This document shows positions 56,085-64,000 of a stretch of 64,000 bases of DNA, piece by piece (position 1 is the stretch's first letter; the number at the start of each line of letters is the position of its first letter). The translations under genes were made by a program, and so were the position numbers. The notes beneath the pieces are model-generated. The model was not told the origin of the DNA and made no database searches. It saw only the letters and a list, made by a program, of their open reading frames with translations. Source of the stretch: JAWKSY01 sp041402125 (lineage in GTDB: Bacteria > Planctomycetota > GCA-002687715 > DRQF01); assembly GCA_041402125.1 (NCBI GenBank), contig JAWKSY010000004.1:322578-386577 (forward strand), written 5' to 3'.

Positions 56085-56375
56085 CGATTCACCGAGATCA
56101 TTGGATGACCAGGAGCATGAGCCACAAGGGGGATTGCGGAGACAACGCCGTCGCCGAGGACTTCTTCAACGCGCTGGAGTGGGAGCTGCTCGCGTGACTT
56201 CGGCTTCGCGACGAGTCGCATGTCTCGACCAAACTCGAGAGATGCATCAGCATCTAAGACGATGTCCGGGGGCACTCCACGATCGGCTACCTCACCCCGG
56301 CCTCGTTCGAGTTGGTTCACGCTGCCAGCACGGATGTAGCAGCATGTGCTGGTGTCCACCAAATCGGTGGAATCC
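56085..56375 (+). mobile_element. IS3-family transposase remnant (OrfB C-terminal part)
   Basis: The frame encodes MSHKGDCGDNAVAEDFFNAL then EWELLA and stop (56195), matching the end of the DDE catalytic core of IS3-type OrfB (SMSRKGDCxDNAVAESFF...WEL) with the catalytic Glu preserved. In the same frame further on, HSTIGYLTPASFEL (56273-56314) is the C-terminal signature of the same transposase; the piece in between is scrambled. At 56345-56370 TGTCCACCAAATCGGTGGAA resembles the terminal sequence of IS3 elements. The N-terminal half is missing, so it is inactive. Confidence 0.7.
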
Positions 56376-56387
56376 CATCTCCCGCCG

Positions 56388-57221
56388 TCAGTTCGACAGG
56401 ACAGACATGGGGACAAGGGCAGCATAGAGATTGAACAGGGGGCCGTTGTCGCTGTCAAACGTCGTCGGGACGACAGACAGAGTCTCTCCTTCTCGCGCAA
56501 CCAGAGGCCTATCCCCATTGATGCGAGAACGCTTGTCCGGAGATGCCGATGGGCCTGCGCCCGCGATTCGACGAACCAGGGTTCCGTCAATCAAGAGATC
56601 GAGGTCTCGGTACATCGGCTCTAACTCGTAGACGACCAAGGCGAATCCCGGCGACGGGGCGTAGTCCCAGTTCAAGAGCGACCCGTCGAAGTAGCGACTG
56701 ATGGACCAATTAAGCGGCACACTTCCGAACCCGACAGATGTCGGCCTCCCCGCCTGCTGCACGAGAAGATCCGCCATCGGAATCAGAGTCGCCGTGAGGT
56801 TGAGATCGGCCGTGGCCTGCCCGGGCGAGGTTGTGTACGAAACAAGTGTCAGCGTCTCGAATTCACGGGCTATAACAGGAAACTCGCCCGGAATCCTTGT
56901 GGTCTCGAGTTCCCAACGACGCTGCGCCACGCCGTCGACAAGCACGTCGACCCGCGGTGTCAGAGCGTCGCGAGAGCTGATCTCCTGAAGGAGAACCGCA
57001 TAGCCACCTGGAACCACGATCTGCCAAGGGACAAGAGGCACGAGAGACACGGAGCCGTGGAAGAGTGACTCGAGCGAAAGACTTGGAATCGGCGGCGGCG
57101 GGGGTTGAGGTGCAGCGCTCCCTGACCGCGCCGAGACCATCACCGCCAAGATTGCGACCGTCATGACTGCAACGAGCGACGCCATCGCTCCTTGGGAGCG
57201 CCTGCTTCTTTCCAGCAACAT
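56388..57221 (-). CDS. Secreted protein of unknown function with two internal repeats
   Basis: The 277-residue product has an N-terminal hydrophobic signal (AMASLVAVMTVAILAVMVSA), a Pro-rich linker and two similar beta-rich repeats: VVPGGYAVLLQEI...VDVLVDGVAQRRWELET...EFETLTLVS and PSPGFALVVYELEP...LDLLIDGTLVRRIAG...REGETLSVV. Both repeats end in a LNLTATLIPMADLL / FNLYAALVPMSVLS strand. The frame is intact despite the damaged neighbours on its left. No family recognised. It lies between the IS3 remnant and the BREX operon on the same strand as the latter, separated from it by 226 bp without a visible gene. Confidence 0.75.
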   Translation of the reverse strand: MLLERSRRSQGAMASLVAVMTVAILAVMVSARSGSAAPQPPPPPIPSLSLESLFHGSVSLVPLVPWQIVVPGGYAVLLQEISSRDALTPRVDVLVDGVAQRRWELETTRIPGEFPVIAREFETLTLVSYTTSPGQATADLNLTATLIPMADLLVQQAGRPTSVGFGSVPLNWSISRYFDGSLLNWDYAPSPGFALVVYELEPMYRDLDLLIDGTLVRRIAGAGPSASPDKRSRINGDRPLVAREGETLSVVPTTFDSDNGPLFNLYAALVPMSVLSN

Positions 57222-57447
57222 CGACTTTTCCTCACGTCACAGGTTGAAGGCTACAGGATCTGTACCCCCGTAGAACGCCGAGATTCTGAATACCTGCATA
57301 GCGGCTGCCGTCTTGTCCTGCGCGCCGAGAAGCGTGCCAAAGAAACACGGCGCATCCTCCACCCGGTCGCCCTGCAGAACTGGGCCCATGGCAGTGACTT
57401 CGGAAGCTACGCGAGTAAACCTCGTGCACAGCTGCCGAGACGAAGGC

Positions 57448-59496
57448 TCAGGTCAGTCCAAGAGACTTGAAGGCCGCTTGACGCACGTCGCCGTAGAAGA
57501 TCGGATCGACGTTCTCAAGCACCCCGGGATCGAGATCCAAGACCTGCCGCTTGCTTGCGACAGGCACGAGCGCGCGCTTGGCACCGTTGTCCATGGCGAC
57601 TTGGAGCGGCTCGGTCAGCGAGCGCACCGGCTTGATGTTGCCTTGGACGCTCATATCGCCGAGGACCAGGAGCCCTGGCTGGGGCTGGGCCTTACGCATG
57701 ATGCTGAAGGCGGCGACGAAGAAGGCCACGCCGATCTCGGCCTCCACCCGGTTGCCGAGGAGGTCGATGACCTCGACGTGGAGGTCGGAGGTGTCGAGCT
57801 CGCGGCCGATGCCGAAGGGCACCTTGTTTGCCTGCATGTAGCTGAAGGCCCGGGAGACCGACTCCTTCATGGTGCCGCTCACGCCGCCGGCGAGCTTGAG
57901 CTTGCCGGTCCCGGAAGACTGCGAGACCTCGACGCGGTAGAGGCCGACCGTCCCGTCGCCGCTGACGGAGGCCGTGTAGACCGTGCCAGGCGGTAGCGGG
58001 TCGGCCGAAATGAGATCGCGGCCGCCCTGCTCGGGGACGCCGACGAAGCGCTCCTCGCCGGTGGCGCTGTCCAGGTAGCTGAAGCTCGTGTGGTAGTACT
58101 CGAATGAGCCCATTTTCTTGAGCTGCTCCTTCACGCGGCGGCGGCCCTCGACGGCGAAGGCGAGGAGCTCCTCGAGGTCCTCCTTCGACACGTTGCCGTG
58201 GGGGTGGAGGATCTTTATCAGCGCGGAGACAGTACGACGCACCGCCTTGCGGTCGCGGGCGTTCAGGTGGCTGCCCAGCCCGAAGTGGTGGTCAATGACC
58301 TCCGTGTAGTTCGACTTGCGGAGCACGCGGAGCGCCTCGGCCAGATAGTCGACGACGAAGCCGTAGTGGTCGGTGAAGTGGTCGTTCTGCATCTTCGGCA
58401 CCTCCCAGCCCGGGAGGTAGAAGTGCAGGCGGTCGATGAAGGCCATGTCGTCGCGGATTATGTCCGGCATCGGCGCGAAGAGATGGCCAGTCTGCACCAT
58501 GACGTCGATCGGCTGCTGGGTGTTGCCGAAGAGCGCAATGCTCGCGTAGCCCGAGACCTCCTCCTGGCCCCGCTGGTAGCGGCCGGATTCGCAATAGGTC
58601 TTGAGCGTGGTGACGACCTCCTTAGGCATCTTCTGGAGATCGGCGACCTCGTCGAACCCAACGACGTCCCAGATCTGCACGAGGCCCTTCTGGCGCCCCG
58701 TCATGTGGCCGAAGAGGTTGGCCACCGTGGTTCCTCCGGTCAGCAGGGACGAGTACGGCGACAGCTCCTGCACCGCGTAGGACTTGCCGGTGCCACGGGG
58801 GCCGAGCTCGACCAAGTTGTAATTCTGCTCGCAAAGCGGCGCGAGGCGGAGCAGGAAGAGGAGTTTCAGCCGCCGCTCCATCACGGTTGGCTCGTAGCCC
58901 ATGCTGCGGAGCATGAAGTCCATCCACTCGTCGGTGCTGAACTCGGCGCGCAGCCGCCGGTAATCCTCGAGGTCGAAGGTGGCGAGCTGGATGGGCGTGA
59001 GCTGGTCGATCCAGAACGGGTACTTCCCGCGGTTCTCCTCGTCGTACTCGAAACGCATGTCGACCTGCGCCCAGATGCCTCCGGTCAGCAGGCGGTCAAA
59101 CTCCCGAACATGGTGCTCCGGCACATGCACGTGCTTGTGGCCGAAGTGCGACAGCTCGGCCCAGTAGTCCGAGTCGACGAGGCGCACCTTCACCTTGTCG
59201 AGGAAGGTCCAGCGGCCCTTCTCCTTGACCTTGCTCTGCGCCTTCATCGACTCGTCGGGCCGGATGTAGTTGTCGGACAGCGTGTCCATGACGACTTGCA
59301 TGCCCATCTGGATGGCCATCTCGTCCGACGACGCGCAGTACTTCCCGAGCAGGTACTCGAGGACGAACACCGGCACGTTGGCGCCGACCTTGACCTTGCG
59401 GACGAGGTCCTTGCGGACGACCTTGCCCGCGAACACCCGGTTGACCTTGTCGTCGAGGTCGTCTCGCCTCGTTGCCGTTTCGTTCGTCATGGTCAC
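57448..59496 (-). CDS. brxL: BREX system BrxL (AAA+ ATPase with Lon-like C-terminal domain)
   Basis: The 682-residue protein has the BrxL order: an N-terminal region with YLLGKYCASSDEMAIQMGMQ, a Walker A LGPRGTGKSYAV near residue 229, Walker B VVGFDEVADLQKMP, RDDMAFIDRLHFYLPGWEVP with the sensor/Arg-finger region, and a C-terminal Lon-like segment (VLGDMSVQGNIKPVRSLTEP and DNGAKRALVPVASKRQV). The usual Lon Ser-Lys dyad is not evident (GVAFFVAAFSIM where PSAG is expected), consistent with a non-proteolytic domain. It is the last gene of the operon and starts at GTG 59496, overlapping the pglZ stop by four bases. In BREX it is needed for phage exclusion and binds DNA. Confidence 0.95.
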   Translation of the reverse strand: MTMTNETATRRDDLDDKVNRVFAGKVVRKDLVRKVKVGANVPVFVLEYLLGKYCASSDEMAIQMGMQVVMDTLSDNYIRPDESMKAQSKVKEKGRWTFLDKVKVRLVDSDYWAELSHFGHKHVHVPEHHVREFDRLLTGGIWAQVDMRFEYDEENRGKYPFWIDQLTPIQLATFDLEDYRRLRAEFSTDEWMDFMLRSMGYEPTVMERRLKLLFLLRLAPLCEQNYNLVELGPRGTGKSYAVQELSPYSSLLTGGTTVANLFGHMTGRQKGLVQIWDVVGFDEVADLQKMPKEVVTTLKTYCESGRYQRGQEEVSGYASIALFGNTQQPIDVMVQTGHLFAPMPDIIRDDMAFIDRLHFYLPGWEVPKMQNDHFTDHYGFVVDYLAEALRVLRKSNYTEVIDHHFGLGSHLNARDRKAVRRTVSALIKILHPHGNVSKEDLEELLAFAVEGRRRVKEQLKKMGSFEYYHTSFSYLDSATGEERFVGVPEQGGRDLISADPLPPGTVYTASVSGDGTVGLYRVEVSQSSGTGKLKLAGGVSGTMKESVSRAFSYMQANKVPFGIGRELDTSDLHVEVIDLLGNRVEAEIGVAFFVAAFSIMRKAQPQPGLLVLGDMSVQGNIKPVRSLTEPLQVAMDNGAKRALVPVASKRQVLDLDPGVLENVDPIFYGDVRQAAFKSLGLT

Positions 59497-62088
59497 ATCC
59501 CCAGCTTCACGTCGATGTCGCCGGACTGCGCCAGGACCGCGTCGGTGGCGGGGTCTTGTGCGACGATCCGGATCTTCTTGAACTCGTCTCGGGTGAGCAT
59601 CATCGCCACGTTCGCCGGCTTGCCGGGCTGCACCAGCAGGACGCCGGAAGCCCGGTCGAGCTCTGCATCCAAAGCCATGCCGCAGCGGCCGACTTCAAGT
59701 CCTTCTGCGAGAAGAACGAGGCGGACCGGGATGGGCTCCTGCGAGAAGAGGTCGGCCGCCACCAGCACCCGCATGCCGAAGGTGCGGTTGGTGAGCACGC
59801 TCGGGTGCCCATCCAGCGTGACCTTCGAGCCAGACGCGGCCTCCGGCGCCGCCGACGGGATCCGCAGGGTGACCACCGGGACGATCATCTCCTGAAGGCT
59901 CGGGCCTCCGTGATGGAACGCGAGGTCGCCACCGGCGCGGAACACGGCCAGGCCCTTCGGGAAGATGAAGTCGAGGTCAGTGTCGTAGCCGAGCTCGGCG
60001 CCCGACACGCGTGTCGCGGCCGCCGGCGTGTGCCCGCCGCGGCCGGCCCAACAGCGCCGGTGCTGGTCGACGGTGTCGCCGCCCGGCTTGTCCATCAGCA
60101 TGTCCTCCTCCTTGCGGATGGAGAACTGATGGCCGTGGTCCGCGGTGATGACGAAGTGCTCAACGCCAGTGCGGGCGAGCTTCCGAACCGCGCGGGCCAG
60201 GTTGCCGATCACGGTGTCCATGATCTGCCGGGCGAGCAGCCCTCCGTCCATCTCGCCCAGGCCGTCGATCGACTGCGAGCGCACGATGACCAGCGGCGCA
60301 TCGGCCAGCCGCTTCTCCAGCGCGCGGGTCGACTTCTGGAGCAGCTCGCCGAGGTCGACGTCGACGGCCTCGGGGCGAACCGCCTTGAGGTACTTCATCC
60401 GCTCGGCGAGCCCCGGCATGGTCGTGTCGCCGATGCGGGCGGCGAGCTTGCCCTTGTGGTCGACCACCGAGAAGCTGGACGACGCCCCCGGCAGCAGCGC
60501 GGCCATGCCGATCGGCGTGATGGAGGGCAGCGCGCCGACGGCGGGCACCAGGCGCAGCTCCTGTGCGCCCTCGAGCTGTTCGATCAGGTCGGCCGCCATC
60601 TCGAAGCGCATGGCGTCGACGAAGAAGTAGGCGACTCGCCCCCGGACCGGCTCGACCAGCTCCGGGTAGATGCGGGTCTGGTGGAGGACGCCGCTGACCG
60701 ACCATCCGGCCGCGGCGAGGGCGGCTGTGTAGCCCTGGGTCATCTCCTTGAGGAGCGCCTCGTGGTTGCGGCGGACGAGCCCCAGGGCCTTCTCCAGCGC
60801 GGGCTCGGGCTCGTCCTCGAGCTTCGCGACCCAGGACTCGAGCGCGCGCTGAGCGAGGTCGGCCCGGTACCAGTCGTTCGAGTAGCCTTCGACCCAGCCC
60901 TTCGGCGTCCCGTTGCCCTTCTTCAGCAACGGCCGGATCCGGGCGACCTCGCGCCCCAACTCTGCCATCAAGCGACAGGTCTCCCACTGCCCGAGTCGGC
61001 CGAGGCTGCGGTCGACCCAGAAGCTGCGCCGGCGGGCGAGCACCAGCTCGAGGGCGCGCTCGTAGTGTGCGTCGGCGATCAGCTTCGCCGCGTGCTCGAG
61101 CAGAACCGCTTCCTCGAAGCGGAAGGTGTCGATCGTGCCGAGCGCGTCGGCGTCGATCTTCAGTGCCGGGAGGTTGAGCTCGCGCTCAATGCCGTCGGCG
61201 ATGTCGCTGTAGGCGTCGGGGTGGTCGCGGCGCAGGCGCTCGGCGACATCACGAATGCGCTGCAGCTCCTCCTTCGTCGGCGGTGCCGGGACGACGTCGA
61301 GCTGGCCGGGCGCCTTGCCCCCAAGGTCGGAGCGGAACTCGTTGACGAGCACGTAGCGCAGGGTCTGGTGCCGCGCCTTCGCCAGGCTGACGCCTGCGAG
61401 CGCGAGGCCGAGGCGCGCCTGGACGAGCTTGAGCAACTCCGGCGCGGCCTGCTTGGCCTCGAGCTCGGCGTCACGGGCCTCGTTAGCGAGCCAGCGGCAG
61501 ATGAGCTCCTCGCTCGAGCCGTTGCCGAGCACCAGCTTGACCAGCGAGGCCGACCCGCCCGCGGCGCCGCCCTCGTCGAGCAGGAAGCGCACGACGTCGT
61601 GGTACGTGAGCGACTCCGGCGCGAGCATCTCGTCGATGTCGCCGTCCGTGTAGCGGCGCCGCAGCTCGTTCCGCGCCAGGCCGCGAAGGCTCGGCTCGTA
61701 GGATTTGCCGGCGCAGTCGAGCTCGAAGAGGACGTTCCAGACGTCGCTTGCCCTGCGCCGTGTTGGGAGTCGCCGGAGCGCGCAGCTTCCCGAGCCGCTC
61801 CTTGGCGAAGCCCGGCACGTAGATGAGGACCGGCTCCGGGCGCGGCGCCGCGAGGATCGGTTCCACGGCGGCCTTGAGCGCGAAGAACGAGCCCTCGAAT
61901 CGGGCCACATGTGTCAGCGTATCCTGGATACAGACGCGCGGGAGGTCGCCCACGCCCGTGCCGACGACATCGAGCTCGTCCAGGAAGGGTCGAAACTCCT
62001 CACGCAGGTCGTAGAACACCACGACGCGCCGCTCGCGGAGGAGACGGTCGAGCGTCGACGCGATGTGCTGGTGCAGCCCGTGGGTCAC
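59493..62088 (-). CDS. pglZ: BREX system alkaline-phosphatase-like protein PglZ, one frameshift
   Basis: About 864 codons from GTG 62088 (overlapping the RelA/SpoT-like gene by GTGA). The N-terminal frame LDRLLRERRVVVFYDLREEF...VLIYVPGFAKERLGKLRAP breaks at about 61745-61755, where one base is extra. The second frame resumes at SDVWNVLFELDCAGKSYEPS and runs to 59493. It contains the phosphatase-superfamily motifs YFFVDAMRFEMAADLIEQLE and FVITADHGHQFSIRKEED, with the metal-binding Asp and His residues. PglZ is required for BREX methylation and exclusion. A single-base error is more likely than a lesion because both halves are well preserved. Confidence 0.92.
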
Positions 62089-63233
62089 TCGTCGCCCCCA
62101 ACGTCACTTGAATCGTTGCTCTGTGCATCCGCTGGGGACTGAACCGCAGCAGCCTCACTTTCCTTCATCTGAATGTAGCGCCGCGCCAGCCAGGCAATTC
62201 GTGGCGGCCGGCCATGACCTCGCCCTGCCGGATGTCGGTCTACGATGACCTGTGCTGAGTCTCGAAGGAGAGCCATAAGCAATACATCGGCTCCGGTTCG
62301 AGCCAGGTACCCAGAGTCCTTCCCCTCGTTCGCCTCAAGCCACTTGTCAAACTGATCGACCGCGCCCTGCAGCTCCGCGAGGTTTTCGCCGCGGAAGTGC
62401 TGTTCCACCTTGGATGGGCTGTCCAGACCTCGAGCCAGCAGCTCTTCGTAGACTTGTTGCGCATGCCTACCAAACTCAGTCAACACAGGGAACTTGTCCC
62501 TCAGCCGGGCCACAAAATCGAAAGCGTCTGTGAAGGCCCCGGTCTGGGACTGCTGCCTCTTGTCCACCGCGGCGATCAAGAGACGGATCGTCGTGTCGCC
62601 AGCAATCGTAAGGTGTCCCAGCTGCTGGATGAGCTCTTCTTCATCGAGAGACAGGACGCCCGCAAACGGCTTGTAGCGCAAGTCGTGTTCGATCTCGTTC
62701 CACACGTGAGCAAGCATCGAGCAGACCTGAACTTCGCAGGACAAACCCCTTAGATTCGCGTAGACACCGACGAGTTCGTCGGCGGGAAGCACTACCTGAC
62801 AATGGGTGGCTCGATAGAAGTTCGCGCGGTCATCGTCGTGTTTGTTCTTGACGTCCACCATGGGAGCGGACGCGCCACCTGGCCCGGCGAACGCTTCCGC
62901 AAGAAGCTGCGTGACCGTGGAGCGATCACGCTCCTCGTAGGTTGTGATTCGAACGCCCGACAGGTCTCCGATACGCGCGAAAACCGCCTCGGTTGTAGTG
63001 AGGGACACGGCCTCCTTCGAGTCAGCCTGGTACTTCCTAAGCTTGCCGCGAAGGCGATCGGGGTCTTTGGCACGGTAGGTGACCTGAGCCCGAATCGTGT
63101 TGTCCGCGACCAGAACCCGGCACAGGTCTCCGACCCGCGTTGCGAGCTTCACGTACCTATCGTGCTCCCGCCAATAGCGATCGATAACCTCGTCAATGAG
63201 CGCATCGGTAAGGGTCGGCGTTGGTGTCGTCAT
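62085..63233 (-). CDS. RelA/SpoT-domain protein embedded in the BREX operon (alarmone-synthetase-like)
   Basis: The 382-residue protein carries a RelA/SpoT nucleotidyltransferase (synthetase) domain at about residues 30-190: LRGKLRKYQAD, ARIGDLSGVRITTY (D90, the Mg-binding Asp), FYRATHCQVV (residues 139-148), CEVQVCSMLAHVWNEIEHDL (E167, the catalytic-type Glu) and RYK. There is no HD hydrolase and no TGS/ACT domain, so it resembles a small alarmone synthetase or a toxSAS-type enzyme with a long helical C-terminus (ELLARGLDSPSKVEQHFRGE; RHPAGRGHGRPPRIAWLARR). ATG 63233 overlaps the pglX stop by ATGA and its own TGA overlaps the pglZ start by GTGA, so it is integral to the operon. Product (ppGpp, pppApp or modified RNA) cannot be told. 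Confidence 0.9.
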   Translation of the reverse strand: MTTPTPTLTDALIDEVIDRYWREHDRYVKLATRVGDLCRVLVADNTIRAQVTYRAKDPDRLRGKLRKYQADSKEAVSLTTTEAVFARIGDLSGVRITTYEERDRSTVTQLLAEAFAGPGGASAPMVDVKNKHDDDRANFYRATHCQVVLPADELVGVYANLRGLSCEVQVCSMLAHVWNEIEHDLRYKPFAGVLSLDEEELIQQLGHLTIAGDTTIRLLIAAVDKRQQSQTGAFTDAFDFVARLRDKFPVLTEFGRHAQQVYEELLARGLDSPSKVEQHFRGENLAELQGAVDQFDKWLEANEGKDSGYLARTGADVLLMALLRDSAQVIVDRHPAGRGHGRPPRIAWLARRYIQMKESEAAAVQSPADAQSNDSSDVGGDE

Positions 63234-64000
63234 GTCTCTTCTCCTAGCGAGTCTGCGTGGTAGCGCGTGCCGCGCTTCTGGCCGGTGCGCGTGACGTCGC
63301 CTCGGTCGAGCAAGGTGGCGATGGCCTTGTTCCAGTCCCCGTCCGACAGGCCCGTGGCGGCGAGCACGTCGGCCTTGGAGGCGCCGTCGGCAACGCTGGC
63401 GATGGCGGCCTTGACCGCCCGGAGCGTCGCCTCGTCGAGCGCCGTGTCGGGCGTGGTGGCCCGCGCCGCGGCGGGGGCAGGCTTCGGCGCGGAGGTGCGC
63501 GGTGAGGCGCTCCGGCCCTTCGCCTTGCGCCCCTTGCTCGCCGTGGGCGTCGCGGCGGACAGGAGGTCCTTCAGGGCGGCCTTGACGGTGGTGGAGGTCC
63601 GCTCCTGGATGAGCTTCTGCACGGTGGCGTCGTCGACCCGGCTCTTGCGCCAGGTTCCCGAGTCGTCCTCGTGCCAGAACACGTCCTCGAGGCCGTGGGC
63701 GATGGCGAGGCTGCGGTCGTCGATGCACTTGGGCACCACCCGCTCGGGCCAGAGGTGCATCGCGAGGTGCGCCCAGTCGTAGTCGCCGGCGACGAGCTTG
63801 TCCCAGGCCTTCTTGCACTCGCCCTGCCAGCTCCGGCTCCGCGGCACCAGCCGCCAGAGCGGGGCGAAGTTGAGGATGACGCCGTCGTCGAGGTTCGGCT
63901 TCCAGAGCGGGGCGACGCGGGCGACCTCGGTCTTGAGCGCTTGCAGCTCGCCGACGAAGGTCTCCTGCTGCTCGATCTCGCGCCGCTGGGCCGCCGACGG
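63230..64000 (-). CDS. pglX: BREX adenine-specific methyltransferase PglX, C-terminal part (runs off the window)
   Basis: Only the last 257 codons are in the window. NLDDGVILNFAPLWRLVPRS (63830-63890), ECKKAWDKLVAGDYDWAHLA and WPERVVPKC match the conserved C-terminal region of PglX. An Ala/Pro/Lys-rich linker (SKGRKAKGRSASPRTSAPKP) follows, then a winged-helix-like segment (LRAVKAAIASVADGASKADV; ATGLSDGDWNKAIATLLDRG; DVTRTGQKRGTRYH). The methyltransferase catalytic motifs must lie beyond position 64000. The stop at 63230 overlaps the RelA/SpoT-like start. PglX adds the m6A mark that protects host DNA in BREX. Confidence 0.85.
   Translation of the reverse strand, partial: PSAAQRREIEQQETFVGELQALKTEVARVAPLWKPNLDDGVILNFAPLWRLVPRSRSWQGECKKAWDKLVAGDYDWAHLAMHLWPERVVPKCIDDRSLAIAHGLEDVFWHEDDSGTWRKSRVDDATVQKLIQERTSTTVKAALKDLLSAATPTASKGRKAKGRSASPRTSAPKPAPAAARATTPDTALDEATLRAVKAAIASVADGASKADVLAATGLSDGDWNKAIATLLDRGDVTRTGQKRGTRYHADSLGEET

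Noticed and set aside
62085..63233. Full-length RelA/SpoT (bifunctional stringent factor)
   Set aside because: No HD hydrolase, TGS or ACT domains; 382 residues with only the synthetase domain.
1..64000. tRNA or rRNA genes
   Set aside because: I found no cloverleaf-like arms with a T-loop consensus and no rRNA-like conserved blocks on either strand by reading; a tRNAscan-type search would settle it.

Overview
The window is GC-rich bacterial DNA with a gene content typical of Planctomycetota: several very large Hanks-type Ser/Thr kinases with TPR tails, sulfatase-modifying-factor (FGE-sulfatase) domains, DUF6288 proteins, secreted beta-helix, lectin/IPT and FG-GAP proteins, and a partner-switching phosphatase module. 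The lineage is inferred from gene families only; there is no rRNA or other phylogenetic marker in the window. I see no tRNA, rRNA or CRISPR array.

Layout. 0-6 kb: a secreted beta-helix protein, a strong terminator, an SDR, and a convergent secreted DUF6288 protein. The SDR and DUF6288 genes share a 77-bp palindromic repeat that supplies both of their stop codons. 6-11.5 kb: a HipBA-like toxin-antitoxin pair, a lectin/IPT secreted protein, a small membrane protein and a pseudouridine synthase, separated by three copies of a 109-bp REP/BIME-like hairpin element plus one single unit. 11.6-19.3 kb: a second DUF6288 protein and a roughly 2,000-residue DUF4011-helicase-nuclease-DUF3320 gene (defence-like) carrying frameshifts. 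19.4-31.9 kb: four Hanks kinases surrounding a thioredoxin-like secreted protein whose frame contains an in-frame UGA in a Cys-Thr-X motif followed by a hairpin. This is a strong selenoprotein candidate. 32-34.3 kb: a YjdM/PhnA-like zinc ribbon protein convergent with an FHA-PP2C phosphatase / STAS / anti-sigma-type ATPase operon, a classic partner-switching relay. 34.4-39 kb: two related exported carboxypeptidase-regulatory-like proteins and a DUF4304-like protein. 39-44 kb: an SDR with a TetR regulator and operator, a PhoD-like phosphatase and a DUF3592 membrane protein.

44-56 kb is an accessory zone where most frames are broken by single-base shifts: an FGE-domain gene, an AbiE-like type IV toxin-antitoxin pair, a kinase-FGE fusion and an FG-GAP protein. 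Intact within it are an ECF-like sigma factor and a self-inhibited Fic protein. An IS3-family remnant closes the zone. The shifts occur almost without accompanying point nonsense codons, so consensus (sequencing) error is at least as likely as true decay.

56.4-64 kb: a two-repeat secreted protein, then a tightly coupled minus-strand BREX operon (partial pglX - RelA/SpoT-domain gene - pglZ - brxL) in which every junction is a 4-base overlap. The alarmone-synthetase-like gene embedded between pglX and pglZ is, together with the candidate selenoprotein, the most interesting content of the window.
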